From NCBI RefSeq assembly GCF_031581025.1, contig NZ_JAVLCA010000056.1: a DNA stretch of 13,171 bases; one strand, written 5' to 3'. The stretch comes from Salibaculum sp031581025 (GTDB taxonomy: Bacteria; Pseudomonadota; Alphaproteobacteria; Rhodobacterales; Rhodobacteraceae). Below are positions 1 through 6,514 of this stretch, piece by piece. The translations under genes were made by a program, and so were the position numbers. The notes under the pieces are model-generated. The model had not been told where the DNA came from, did no database searches, and was given only the letters and a program-made list of their open reading frames with translations. Each line of letters opens with the position of its first letter. The stretch's first letter is position 1.

Positions 1-55
1 ATCACGCGAGCTTCCCAAGCTTAAGTTACGGGTTCGATTCCCGTTACCCGCTCCA
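1..55 (+). tRNA. tRNA-Gly (anticodon CCC), 3' part only
   Basis: The 3' part of a tRNA is visible. The anticodon loop TTCCCAA (12-18) places CCC at 14-16. The T arm has a perfect 5-bp stem, ACGGG (28-32) with CCCGT (40-44), closing the loop TTCGATT. The 3' acceptor strand TACCCGC (45-51), discriminator T and an encoded CCA (53-55) follow. A 3' acceptor of TACCCGC implies a 5' GCGGGTA start, usual for tRNA-Gly. The acceptor 5' strand and most of the D arm lie before the window. The anticodon stem has four of five pairs with one G-U and a C-A mismatch at its base. Identity as Gly rests on the anticodon plus the acceptor sequence. Confidence 0.9.
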
Positions 56-80
56 GGTTTCAACACCGTTCGGACTGGTG

Positions 81-170
81 GCCGCAGCGCCGACGCTGCG
101 GCGGCACGCGACTTCGCAATCGCCCCCGCGCTCCGTTGACGAAGCGCGGGCGCGGCCGGCCGACCGGCCG
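81..170. terminator. Three consecutive GC hairpins between tRNA-Gly and the pgi stop
   Basis: Three inverted repeats are packed into 90 bp: GCCGCAGCG/CGCTGCGGC (81-89/94-102, loop CCGA), CCCGCGCT/AGCGCGGG (125-132/143-150) and CGGCCGG/CCGGCCG (153-159/164-170, loop CCGA). They lie where the plus-strand tRNA transcript and the minus-strand zwf-pgl-pgi transcript both end, so a bidirectional terminator or RNA-end protecting role is reasonable. No T-run follows any stem on either strand, so none is a classical intrinsic terminator. Confidence 0.4.
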
Positions 171-179
171 CCCGCCCGG

Positions 180-1778
180 CTACAGCCCGTTGCGCCGCAG
201 GAAGTCCACGAGACCGGCGGTCGACCCGTCCTTGCCGGCCGCATCGCCGCCTTCGACGATGGGTTGCAGCGCCGTGGCCAGGTCCTTGCCCAGTTCAACC
301 CCCCATTGATCGTAGGAGTTGATGCCCAGCACCGCGCCCTCGACGAAAACCCGATTTTCGTAAAGCGCGATGATCTGGCCCAGCACCTCGGGGGTCAGCC
401 GGGGATAGGCCAGCGTGGTCGAGGGGCGGTTGCCGGGAAACACCCGGTGCCTGGCCTGCCGTTCCAGTTCGGCGCCCTCGAAACTGTCCGCCACCTTGGC
501 ACGCGCCTCGTCCAGGTTCCGGCCCCGCATCAGGGCCTCGGACTGGGCCAGGCAATTGGCCACCAGAAGTTGGTGCTGATGGTGCAGCTCGTCCTCATGG
601 CCCTGCGCGGCCACGAGAAATTCGCAGGGCACCACCCGCGTGCCCTGGTGGATCAACTGGTAGAAGGCGTGTTGGCCATTGGTGCCGGGCGCGCCCCAGA
701 CGACCGGGCCGCTGTCGGCCGCCAGATCGGCGCCGTCCATGCTGACACCCTTGCCGTTACTCTCCATTTCGAGTTGCTGAAGATAGGCCGGCAACCGTGC
801 CAGCCGGTCGTCGTAGGGCAGCACCGCGCGGGTCGCATGGCCCAGCACCTGGTTGTGCCACAGCCCCACCAGGGCCAGCATCGCCGGCATGTTCTCGGGC
901 CAATCGGCGGTGACAAAATGCCGGTCCATCGCCTGCCCCCCGCGCAGGAAGGCGCGGAAGGCCGCAGGCCCCACGGCGATCATCAGCGACAGCCCGATCG
1001 GCCCCCAGACGGAATAGCGCCCGCCGACCCAGTCGGCAAAGCCGAAGACCCGCGCCGGATTGATGCCGAAATCGCCGGTCTTGTCCTGCGCGGTGCTGAG
1101 CGCGGCGAACTGCGCCGCCGGATCGGCCACCGCCTCGCCCATCCAGGCCTTGGCGGTGCGGGCGTTGGTCATGGTCTCGATCGTGGTGAAGGTCTTGGAG
1201 GCGACGATCACCAGCGTGGTTTCCGGGTCGCAGGCGCGCAGGGCGTCGGCGATATCGGCCGGGTCCACGTTCGACACGAAGTGACAGCGCGGCCCGTCGT
1301 GATAGGGGGCCAGCGCCTGCACCGCCATGGCCGGGCCGAGGTCCGAGCCGCCGATGCCGATATTGATCACGTCGGTGATCCGTCCGCCCTGCCCGGCAAA
1401 GCTGCCGTCGCGCACAGCCTGGGCGAAATCCTCCATCCGTGCCAGGGTCTCCAGCACACCGGGCATGATGTCATAGCCCTCGATCAGGACCGGCCCGCCG
1501 TCGAGGTTGCGCAGCGCGGTATGCAGCACGGCGCGGCCCTCGGTTTCGTTGATGGTCTGGCCGTTGAACATCTCGTCGCGCTTGACGGCCACCTCGGCCC
1601 GGTCCAGCAGGTCGATCAGCAGCCCCCGCCCCGCGGCGTCGATATTGGTCTTGGCGTAGTCGAAGAGCATATCGCCCAGACGGATCGAGAAATCCCCGGC
1701 TCGGTCCCGCGCCTCCAAGAGGCTGTCGATACGGCGATCGGCCACTTTTTCGGCATGGCGTTTCAGGTCGTCAAACAT
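180..1778 (-). CDS. pgi: Glucose-6-phosphate isomerase
   Basis: Interconverts glucose-6-phosphate and fructose-6-phosphate in the cytosol. The 532-residue length is normal for the bacterial PGI family. Both family signatures are visible: DWVGGRYSVWGPIG around residues 249-262 and VLGINSYDQWGVELGK at 483-498. Expected catalytic residues are present: Glu339 in EMESNGKG, His370 in NGQHAFYQ and Lys498. The sugar-phosphate SIS region GIGGSDLGP (141-149) and SKTFTT (194-199) are intact. The ATG at 1778 is 3 nt after the pgl stop, so it is the last gene of the zwf-pgl-pgi operon. Its own ribosome site is weak (GGAAAG), suggesting translational coupling to pgl. The stop is TAG. In Entner-Doudoroff users this enzyme mostly returns fructose-6-phosphate to glucose-6-phosphate; that role here is inference. 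Confidence 0.97.
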   Translation of the reverse strand: MFDDLKRHAEKVADRRIDSLLEARDRAGDFSIRLGDMLFDYAKTNIDAAGRGLLIDLLDRAEVAVKRDEMFNGQTINETEGRAVLHTALRNLDGGPVLIEGYDIMPGVLETLARMEDFAQAVRDGSFAGQGGRITDVINIGIGGSDLGPAMAVQALAPYHDGPRCHFVSNVDPADIADALRACDPETTLVIVASKTFTTIETMTNARTAKAWMGEAVADPAAQFAALSTAQDKTGDFGINPARVFGFADWVGGRYSVWGPIGLSLMIAVGPAAFRAFLRGGQAMDRHFVTADWPENMPAMLALVGLWHNQVLGHATRAVLPYDDRLARLPAYLQQLEMESNGKGVSMDGADLAADSGPVVWGAPGTNGQHAFYQLIHQGTRVVPCEFLVAAQGHEDELHHQHQLLVANCLAQSEALMRGRNLDEARAKVADSFEGAELERQARHRVFPGNRPSTTLAYPRLTPEVLGQIIALYENRVFVEGAVLGINSYDQWGVELGKDLATALQPIVEGGDAAGKDGSTAGLVDFLRRNGL

Positions 1779-1781
1779 CCG

Positions 1782-2456
1782 TCAGCTTTCCGCCCAGTGC
1801 ACCGTGGCCCCCGGCAGGACCGCCGCGATCGGCGCCTCCTCGGGGGGCAGGCTGCGGGCTTTTTCCAGGGCTTCGCGTTTCTCGTGGCCGGTGATGACCA
1901 CATGGCAGGTCATGGCGTCCTTAAGGACCCGGGCCGAGAGCGTGACGCGCGGTTCGGGCGCGCCCGGCGCGCGCATGGCATAGAGAACCTCGTCCCCCTG
2001 AAGCGCCGCCTGCAACTGATCGGCCCCGGGAAAGAGCGAGGCCGTGTGCATGTCCGCCCCCATGCCCAGCAGGCAGACCGACAGCGGCAGGCACGCGGCC
2101 ACGCCCTGCGCCAGCTCGTCCAGCTTGTCCTCGGGGGCCGCAGCCTCGGCATGGAGCGGCACATGGGTGGCGGCGGCGGCCTTGTCGATCAGCAGCCTGT
2201 CGCGCAGCAGCCGCGTGTTGGACCGCGGGCTTGTCTCGGGCACCCAGCGTTCATCTGTCAGCATGACGTTGACCCGCGCCCAGTCGATCCGCCCGGCCCC
2301 GCAGAGCGCATCGAAGACCGGCCCCGGCGTGGTGCCGCCTGGCACCGCCAGCGAGGCCCTGTCGTTCTGGAACAGCACGTTCTCCAGATCGCCCGCGATC
2401 CGGTTGGCGAGGTTCATCATCATCATCTCGGAGTCGGGATATTCCTTGAGCTCCAT
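1782..2456 (-). CDS. pgl: 6-phosphogluconolactonase
   Basis: Hydrolyses 6-phosphoglucono-lactone, the product of Zwf, to 6-phosphogluconate. From the ATG at 2456 the protein has 224 residues, usual for the DevB/Pgl type. The family blocks TDERWVPETSPRSN and LLGMGADMHTASLFPGAD are clear; the second carries Met where many homologues have Gly (DGHTAS), a variation I believe is common in alphaproteobacteria. The frame is open upstream to 2492, but the start at 2456 is favoured because AAGGAG, partly inside the zwf stop region, lies 7 nt before it. Only 4 nt separate the zwf stop from this ATG. Near the N-terminus is a run of four ATG codons (2414-2425, Met-Met-Met-Met), an unusual simple repeat. 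It sits between zwf and pgi, so the operon order follows the pathway. Confidence 0.95.
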   Translation of the reverse strand: MELKEYPDSEMMMMNLANRIAGDLENVLFQNDRASLAVPGGTTPGPVFDALCGAGRIDWARVNVMLTDERWVPETSPRSNTRLLRDRLLIDKAAAATHVPLHAEAAAPEDKLDELAQGVAACLPLSVCLLGMGADMHTASLFPGADQLQAALQGDEVLYAMRAPGAPEPRVTLSARVLKDAMTCHVVITGHEKREALEKARSLPPEEAPIAAVLPGATVHWAES

Positions 2457-2460
2457 AAGA

Positions 2461-3915
2461 CTACTCCTTGATTTCACGCCATTTCCGGCCATCGCGGTGC
2501 AGCAGCATCAGCGCATCCTCGGGCCCGGATGTCCCCTGCTCGTAGAGCTTGGGCACGTCGTTGCGCGCCACCCAGCCCTCGATGATCGGGTCGGTCCAGG
2601 CCCAGGCGGCCTCGACCTCGTCGCCGCGCATGAACAGCGTCTGGTTGCCCCGGATCACGTCCATGATCAGCCGTTCATAGGCATCCGGCACCCCCTCGGC
2701 CTCGGGCCCCAGCGCCTCGGCGAAGGTCATGTCCAGCGGCACGTCGACCAGGCGCATGCCGCCCGGCCCGGGTTCCTTGATCGTCACCTGCAGCTTGATG
2801 CCTTCATTGGGCTGAAGCTGGATCGACAGGATGTTGCGGTGGCGCGCCTCGTCGCCGGGAAAGATGGAGTGCCCCAGGTCCTTGAAGACCACGGCGATCT
2901 CGGAGGAGCGCGCCTTGAGCTTCTTTCCGGTGCGCATGTAGAAGGGCACCCCGGCCCAGCGCCAGTTGTTGATATGCGCCTTGAGCGCCACGAAGCTCTC
3001 GGTGTGGCTGCGCGGGTCCTCGGCATCGGCCCGATAGCCGGGGCTGTCCTTGCCAGCGTCATATTGCCCGCGCACGATATGGTGATAATCGACCGGCTGA
3101 AGCGCGCGGATCACCTTGAGCTTTTCGTCGCGCACCGCGTCGGCGTCGAACATGCTCGGCGGCTCCATGGCGATCAGGCACAGAAGCTGCATCAGGTGGT
3201 TCTGCACCATATCCCGCATCGCGCCGGACTTGTCGTAATAGGCGCCGCGTCCTTCGACGCCCACGGTCTCGGCCACGGTAATCTGGATGTGATCGACGTA
3301 GTGATTGTTCCACAGCGGTTCGAACAGCACATTGCCGAAACGGACGGCCATCAGGTTCTGGACGGTTTCCTTGCCCAGGTAATGGTCAATCCGGTAGATC
3401 TGGTCCTCGTTGAAATGCCGCGCCAGCGTGGCATTGAGCGCGCGCGCCGTCTCCAGATCGCGGCCGAAGGGTTTCTCGACCACCACCCGGCTGCTGGCAT
3501 CGGCAATGCCGTAGGTCAGCAGCCTCTCGGCCAGGTCGCCGAACAGCCCCGGCCCCACCGAGAAGTAGAAGGCCTTGATCACGCCTTGGCGCAGGAGGTC
3601 ATGCAGGGCCTGCCAGCCGCCATCGCCGCGGGCATCCACGGGCACGTAGTGCAGGCGGGTCAGGAACCGCTCGACCGCCTCATGGTCGCGGGACTCGGGG
3701 CCGCCGAACTCGGCGATGGCCTCGCGGATCATCTGGCGATACCCTTCGGTATCGGTATCCGAGCGGGCCGCGCCGATGATCCGGGCCGCGTCGGGCACCT
3801 GTCCGGACATGCAGCGCCGGTAGAGGCCCGGCAGGATCTTGCGCCGGGCAAGATCACCCGTGCCGCCGAAAATCACGAGGTCGAAATCATCGACCGGGAT
3901 GACGCGCGAAACCAT
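2461..3915 (-). CDS. zwf: Glucose-6-phosphate 1-dehydrogenase
   Basis: Oxidises glucose-6-phosphate to 6-phosphoglucono-lactone with NAD(P)+, opening the Entner-Doudoroff and oxidative pentose phosphate routes. The 484-residue protein has the N-terminal Rossmann motif FGGTGDLARRK (16-26), the EKPFG block (147-151), the substrate-binding/catalytic signature RIDHYLGKE (175-183) and the presumed general base His240 in MVQNH. The ATG at 3915 is preceded by a good ribosome site, AAGGAGA. First gene of the zwf-pgl-pgi operon. A LacI-type palindrome 48 bp upstream suggests sugar-dependent repression. No gnd, edd or eda is in the window, so which route takes the 6-phosphogluconate cannot be read here; Entner-Doudoroff is likely for this group. 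Confidence 0.97.
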   Translation of the reverse strand: MVSRVIPVDDFDLVIFGGTGDLARRKILPGLYRRCMSGQVPDAARIIGAARSDTDTEGYRQMIREAIAEFGGPESRDHEAVERFLTRLHYVPVDARGDGGWQALHDLLRQGVIKAFYFSVGPGLFGDLAERLLTYGIADASSRVVVEKPFGRDLETARALNATLARHFNEDQIYRIDHYLGKETVQNLMAVRFGNVLFEPLWNNHYVDHIQITVAETVGVEGRGAYYDKSGAMRDMVQNHLMQLLCLIAMEPPSMFDADAVRDEKLKVIRALQPVDYHHIVRGQYDAGKDSPGYRADAEDPRSHTESFVALKAHINNWRWAGVPFYMRTGKKLKARSSEIAVVFKDLGHSIFPGDEARHRNILSIQLQPNEGIKLQVTIKEPGPGGMRLVDVPLDMTFAEALGPEAEGVPDAYERLIMDVIRGNQTLFMRGDEVEAAWAWTDPIIEGWVARNDVPKLYEQGTSGPEDALMLLHRDGRKWREIKE

Positions 3916-3963
3916 GGGCTCTCCTTCATGTTCTGCGGCGGGCAGGTTGTGCAGCGCAACGGG

Positions 3964-3975
3964 GTTAGCGCTAAC
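3964..3975. promoter_or_regulatory. LacI-family operator-like palindrome upstream of zwf
   Basis: GTTAGCGCTAAC is a perfect 12-bp palindrome with a central CG, the hallmark of LacI/GalR-family operators. It lies 48 bp upstream of the zwf start. A weak promoter can be drawn on the minus strand: TGGACT (4005-4010), a 17-bp spacer and TAGGAA (3982-3987), which would put the transcription start at the edge of the palindrome, a good place for a repressor. The promoter hexamers match poorly. The regulator itself is not in the window. Confidence 0.65.
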
Positions 3976-4038
3976 GCCAATTTCCTACCCCCATGCCGCC
4001 GGGAAGTCCAGCGCGGGCCGTGTGATGCGAGCCTGTTT

Positions 4039-4048
4039 CCGGTACCGG
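4039..4048. promoter_or_regulatory. Second palindrome upstream of zwf
   Basis: CCGGTACCGG is a perfect 10-bp palindrome; with one mismatch each side it extends to TTTCCGGTACCGGCAAA. It lies in the gap between zwf and bfr, about 120 bp upstream of the zwf start and outside either gene. It could be a second regulator site for zwf or chance in GC-rich DNA. No family is assigned. Confidence 0.25.
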
Positions 4049-4080
4049 CAAAACACAACCCCATGACCGGGCCCCCAACG

Positions 4081-4116
4081 AAAATCGGCGGCCGGGCGCG
4101 TGCCTCGGCCGCCGAA
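4081..4116 (-). terminator. Intrinsic terminator after bfr
   Basis: On the minus strand, a perfect 10-bp stem TCGGCGGCCG/CGGCCGCCGA (plus 4106-4115 with 4085-4094) is followed directly by TTTTCGTT. It starts 27 nt after the bfr stop. A smaller GGCGCC/GGCGCC hairpin (4120-4125/4133-4138) lies between. It should end the bfd-bfr transcript before zwf. Confidence 0.8.
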
Positions 4117-4142
4117 GCAGGCGCCGGAACGGGGCGCCGCGG

Positions 4143-4625
4143 TTACGCCTCGTCCATCTTGACGGCGTTGACCTGCATGTAGCCGGCCTCGCCCAGGCGG
4201 TCATAGAGGTCGATCTGGGTTTCAAGGAAGTCGATATGCCCCTCTTCGTCGGCCATCAGTTCCTCGAAGAGCTTCATGGTCACGTAGTCGCCCACGGTAT
4301 TGCAGTGCTCGCGGGCCTCTTTGTAGAGGGCGCGCGCCTCGTGCTCGGCGGCCAGGTCGCAGTCCAGCGTCTCGCGCGGGGTCTGGCCGATACGCAGCGG
4401 GTCCAGCTTTTGCAGGTTGGGGTGGCCGCCCAGAAAGATGATCCGATCCACCAGCTTGTCGGCGTGGTGCATCTCCTCGATGCTTTCCTCGCGGCTTTTG
4501 GCGGCCATGTGCGACACGCCCCAGTCTTCCTGCAGGCGGTAGTGCAGCCAGTATTGGCTGATCGCTGTCAACTCGCTGCGCAGCGCGCGGTTAAGGTATT
4601 CAATGACTTTTTCGTCGCCCGTCAT
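4143..4625 (-). CDS. bfr: Bacterioferritin
   Basis: Haem-containing 24-subunit iron storage cage of the cytosol; oxidises Fe(II) and stores a ferric core. The 160-residue protein has every di-iron ferroxidase ligand at the positions of the E. coli protein: Glu18, Glu51, His54, Glu94, Glu127 and His130, plus the haem-ligating Met52. The frame is open to 4655, but the ATG at 4625 is chosen because it gives this numbering and has AAAGGA 8 nt upstream. It lies 63 nt downstream of bfd in the same direction, forming a store-and-release pair, and is followed by a strong terminator. The 63-nt gap contains no obvious promoter or known iron-regulator box that I can defend. Confidence 0.97.
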   Translation of the reverse strand: MTGDEKVIEYLNRALRSELTAISQYWLHYRLQEDWGVSHMAAKSREESIEEMHHADKLVDRIIFLGGHPNLQKLDPLRIGQTPRETLDCDLAAEHEARALYKEAREHCNTVGDYVTMKLFEELMADEEGHIDFLETQIDLYDRLGEAGYMQVNAVKMDEA

Positions 4626-4688
4626 GGCCTGATCCTTTCGTTCTGGTCTACCCACAACCTAACGACCTAAAGACCGACAGGAAAGATC

Positions 4689-4955
4689 CTAGCCTTTGAC
4701 GGCGGTTTCTTCGGCGGCTTCGCCATCCTCATTCGATGCACGCAGACCCGTCAGTTCGACGGGCACCTCCAGCGCGGGGCTGCGCCGCATGGTGTCTAGG
4801 AACAGCGGCATGCAGCCACCGCAATCTGCGGCCTTGCCGAGGGCGCGATACACCTTGCCCGGCGTGATCAGCGTCTCGGGGTCCGAGCGCCGCATCCAGT
4901 CGATCGCCGAGTGGATGTCCTTCTGCGTGATGTTCTGACACTGGCAGACGATCAT
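4689..4955 (-). CDS. bfd: Bacterioferritin-associated ferredoxin (Bfd-like [2Fe-2S] protein)
   Basis: Small [2Fe-2S] protein that passes electrons to bacterioferritin to release stored iron. The 88-residue product has the BFD-domain cysteines Cys4 and Cys6 (MIVCQC) and Cys45 and Cys48 (DCGGC). The Met at 4955 is chosen over an upstream in-frame start at 5000 because MIVCxC is the usual N-terminus and a G-rich ribosome site (AAAAGGGGG) precedes it. The acidic tail after about residue 70 (EDGEAAEE) is longer than in the E. coli protein. First gene of bfd-bfr. Iron control is expected from the family, but no recognisable Irr, Fur or RirA box was identified; only an inverted repeat at 4993-5010. 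Confidence 0.92.
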   Translation of the reverse strand: MIVCQCQNITQKDIHSAIDWMRRSDPETLITPGKVYRALGKAADCGGCMPLFLDTMRRSPALEVPVELTGLRASNEDGEAAEETAVKG

Positions 4956-4992
4956 GCCCGCCCCCTTTTCCCGACTCTTACACTCTAGATAT

Positions 4993-5010
4993 CGCCACAA
5001 GCGCGTGGCG
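4993..5010. promoter_or_regulatory. Inverted repeat in the bfd promoter region
   Basis: CGCCAC-AAGCGC-GTGGCG: 6-bp arms around a 6-nt centre, about 40 bp upstream of the bfd start. On the minus strand TTGCGC overlapping it and TATCTA downstream are possible -35 and -10 elements with a 16-bp spacer. It could be an operator; it does not match iron-regulator boxes known to me. Confidence 0.3.
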
Positions 5011-5015
5011 CAAGG

Positions 5016-5054
5016 AAAAATCGTTGCCCGGTGACATGCTGTCGCAAGGCGGGC
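5016..5054 (-). terminator. Possible terminator after the HNH gene
   Basis: Directly after the HNH stop, the minus strand can fold GCCCG/CGGGC (plus 5050-5054 with 5026-5030) with an inner GACA/TGTC hairpin, and five T residues (5020-5016) follow after a short AACGA linker. The linker makes it suboptimal, so termination strength is uncertain. Confidence 0.4.
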
Positions 5055-5639
5055 TCAGGCCTCAAGTTCGCTGTCCCAATAGAGGAAGTCGAGCCAGGTC
5101 TCGTGCAGATGGCCGGGCGGGAAGCGGCGGCCCATGTTGCGCAGTTCCTCGGCACCGGGGCGCCGGGGGGCCTTGCGCAGGGACAGCCCCGAGCGGCGCA
5201 ACGACTTGCTGCCCTTCCTGAGGTTGCATCTCGAACAGGCGGCGACGACGTTTTCCCAGCTTGTCACGCCGCCCGCGGCGCGCGGCACCACATGGTCAAA
5301 GGTCAGATCGCCCTTGGCGCCGCAGTACTGACAGCAGAACTCGTCCCTCAGAAACAGGTTGAAGCGCGTGAAGGCCACGCGCTTTTGCGGTTTGACGTAA
5401 TCCTTGAGAACGACCACCGACGGGATCCGGATCCGCATCGAGGGGCTGCGGGCCACCTCGTCGTATTCCGCGATGATATCCACCCGGTCCAGAAAGGCCG
5501 CCTTGACCGCGTCCTGCCAGGGCCAGAGCGAGAGCGGATAATAAGACAACGGCCGGTAATCGGCGTTGAGCACCAGCGCCGGATGCTGCTTCAGTGCCGC
5601 CGGCTCCCTGACAAATTCGCTTCTGAAATCGCCGTCCAT
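5055..5639 (-). CDS. HNH endonuclease family protein
   Basis: A 194-residue protein with an HNH nuclease fold in its second half. Visible are the zinc CxxC pairs Cys103-Cys106 (CQYC) and Cys135-Cys138 (CSRC), His116 in DHVVPR, Asn130 in WEN, and Asn139 (CNLRKGS). This single-domain, ubiquitous chromosomal HNH type (FCCQYCG...DHVVPRAAGG...NVVAAC) is found widely in bacteria and has no well-established role; it is not a restriction enzyme with a partner methylase here. The frame is open to 5765, but the ATG at 5639 has GGAG 6 nt before it and the upstream stretch contains promoter-like repeats, so it is preferred. The protein has no signal peptide. It is a monocistronic gene by spacing, between bfd and the esterase operon. 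Confidence 0.85.
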   Translation of the reverse strand: MDGDFRSEFVREPAALKQHPALVLNADYRPLSYYPLSLWPWQDAVKAAFLDRVDIIAEYDEVARSPSMRIRIPSVVVLKDYVKPQKRVAFTRFNLFLRDEFCCQYCGAKGDLTFDHVVPRAAGGVTSWENVVAACSRCNLRKGSKSLRRSGLSLRKAPRRPGAEELRNMGRRFPPGHLHETWLDFLYWDSELEA

Positions 5640-5715
5640 TGGTGACTCCGTCCTCGCCCTGTCTGCCCCTTTTGTCTGGCACCAGAGCGGGAGCCCCGCT
5701 CCTGCCGTATCCTGA

Positions 5716-5758
5716 CTATATATGGTCATCCTTGCCAGGCAAGTCCCATATGTGGTCA
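5716..5758 (-). promoter_or_regulatory. Likely promoter/operator of the HNH gene: two direct repeats around a palindrome
   Basis: On the minus strand TGACCACATATGG (plus 5758-5746) and TGACCATATATAG (5728-5716) match at 11 of 13 positions and are 30 bp apart, about three helical turns. Midway is the 13-bp palindrome CTTGCC-A-GGCAAG (5731-5743). The AT-rich TATATA in the second repeat could serve as -10. This unusually AT-rich patch lies 77 bp upstream of the chosen HNH start. Confidence 0.4.
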
Positions 5759-5845
5759 CGATCACACCCTGTCTGGTAGGGCGATTCCGTAACGGTAGGG
5801 TGACAAGGGCGCGCGACCAGGGCGAGTGGACGCGGGTCAGCGCCC

Positions 5846-6514
5846 TCAGGCATAGCCAAGCCGATCGCGCATGAAGGCCAGCGCCACCGACAGCCCGTCA
5901 TTGGCGATGCCGTGGCCGGTGCCCTTCTGGATATGGGCATAGACGTCCTGCCATCCTGCCGCCTCGAGCGCCTCGGCCGCCTCGGGCATGGATTGCACCG
6001 GCACCACATCGTCCTGATCGCCATGCACCAGCAGGACCGGCGGGCGCACCACGACCTCGTCTGCCAGCAGTTCGGGCTCCAGCAGGCGCCCCGAGAAGGC
6101 GCAGAGGCCCGCCACCGCATCCTCGCGGCGGGGCAAAACGTGCAGGGCCAGCATCGTGCCCTGGGAAAAGCCGAAGACCAGCACCTGTTCGGGCATCAGG
6201 TCCTCGTCGACCATCAACCCGTCGAGAAAGGCGTCCAGGTCGGCGGCGGCCCGCGCCATGCCAGCCTTGGCCTCTTCCTCGGACGCACCGTCGATCCAGG
6301 GGATCGGGAACCATTGATAGCCCATCGGCGCCCCGGCGCAGGCCTCGGGGGCATCCGGGGCGAAGAAGGCCGTGTCGGGCAGATGTTCGCCCAGCGGTTC
6401 GGCCAAGCCCAGCAGATCCTGCCCGTTGGCGCCATAGCCATGCAGAAAGACCACCGCCGAGCGCATTTCGCCTGATGCTGGTGCCACCCGCCCCGCTTGC
6501 AATACCCGTGTCAT
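5846..6514 (-). CDS. Carboxylesterase / phospholipase (alpha/beta hydrolase, YpfH-like)
   Basis: A 222-residue cytosolic alpha/beta hydrolase of the phospholipase/carboxylesterase family. The catalytic triad is visible: Ser117 in GFSQG, Asp168 in HGDQDDVVP and His201 in GTGHGI. The oxyanion-hole segment VVFLHGYGANG (21-31) and the PDAPE block (53-57) are typical. The true substrate cannot be read; short-chain esters are usual for this family. The ATG at 6514 overlaps the stop of the upstream glycosylase (ATGA), so the two are translationally coupled. The functional link between a DNA glycosylase and this esterase is unclear and may only be neighbourhood. Confidence 0.9.
   Translation of the reverse strand: MTRVLQAGRVAPASGEMRSAVVFLHGYGANGQDLLGLAEPLGEHLPDTAFFAPDAPEACAGAPMGYQWFPIPWIDGASEEEAKAGMARAAADLDAFLDGLMVDEDLMPEQVLVFGFSQGTMLALHVLPRREDAVAGLCAFSGRLLEPELLADEVVVRPPVLLVHGDQDDVVPVQSMPEAAEALEAAGWQDVYAHIQKGTGHGIANDGLSVALAFMRDRLGYA

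Noticed and set aside
78..2471. 797-codon plus-strand open frame
   Set aside because: It is antisense to pgi and pgl, has His/Gln/Gly-rich content typical of GC-rich shadow frames and no domain.
2044..4182. 712-codon plus-strand open frame
   Set aside because: It lies antisense to zwf and pgl, whose motifs are intact; composition is that of a shadow frame.
4656..4688. Near inverted repeat GATCCTTTC / GAAAGATCC flanking the bfd-bfr gap
   Set aside because: Arms are 50 bases apart with a mismatch and one overlaps the bfr ribosome site; likely chance.
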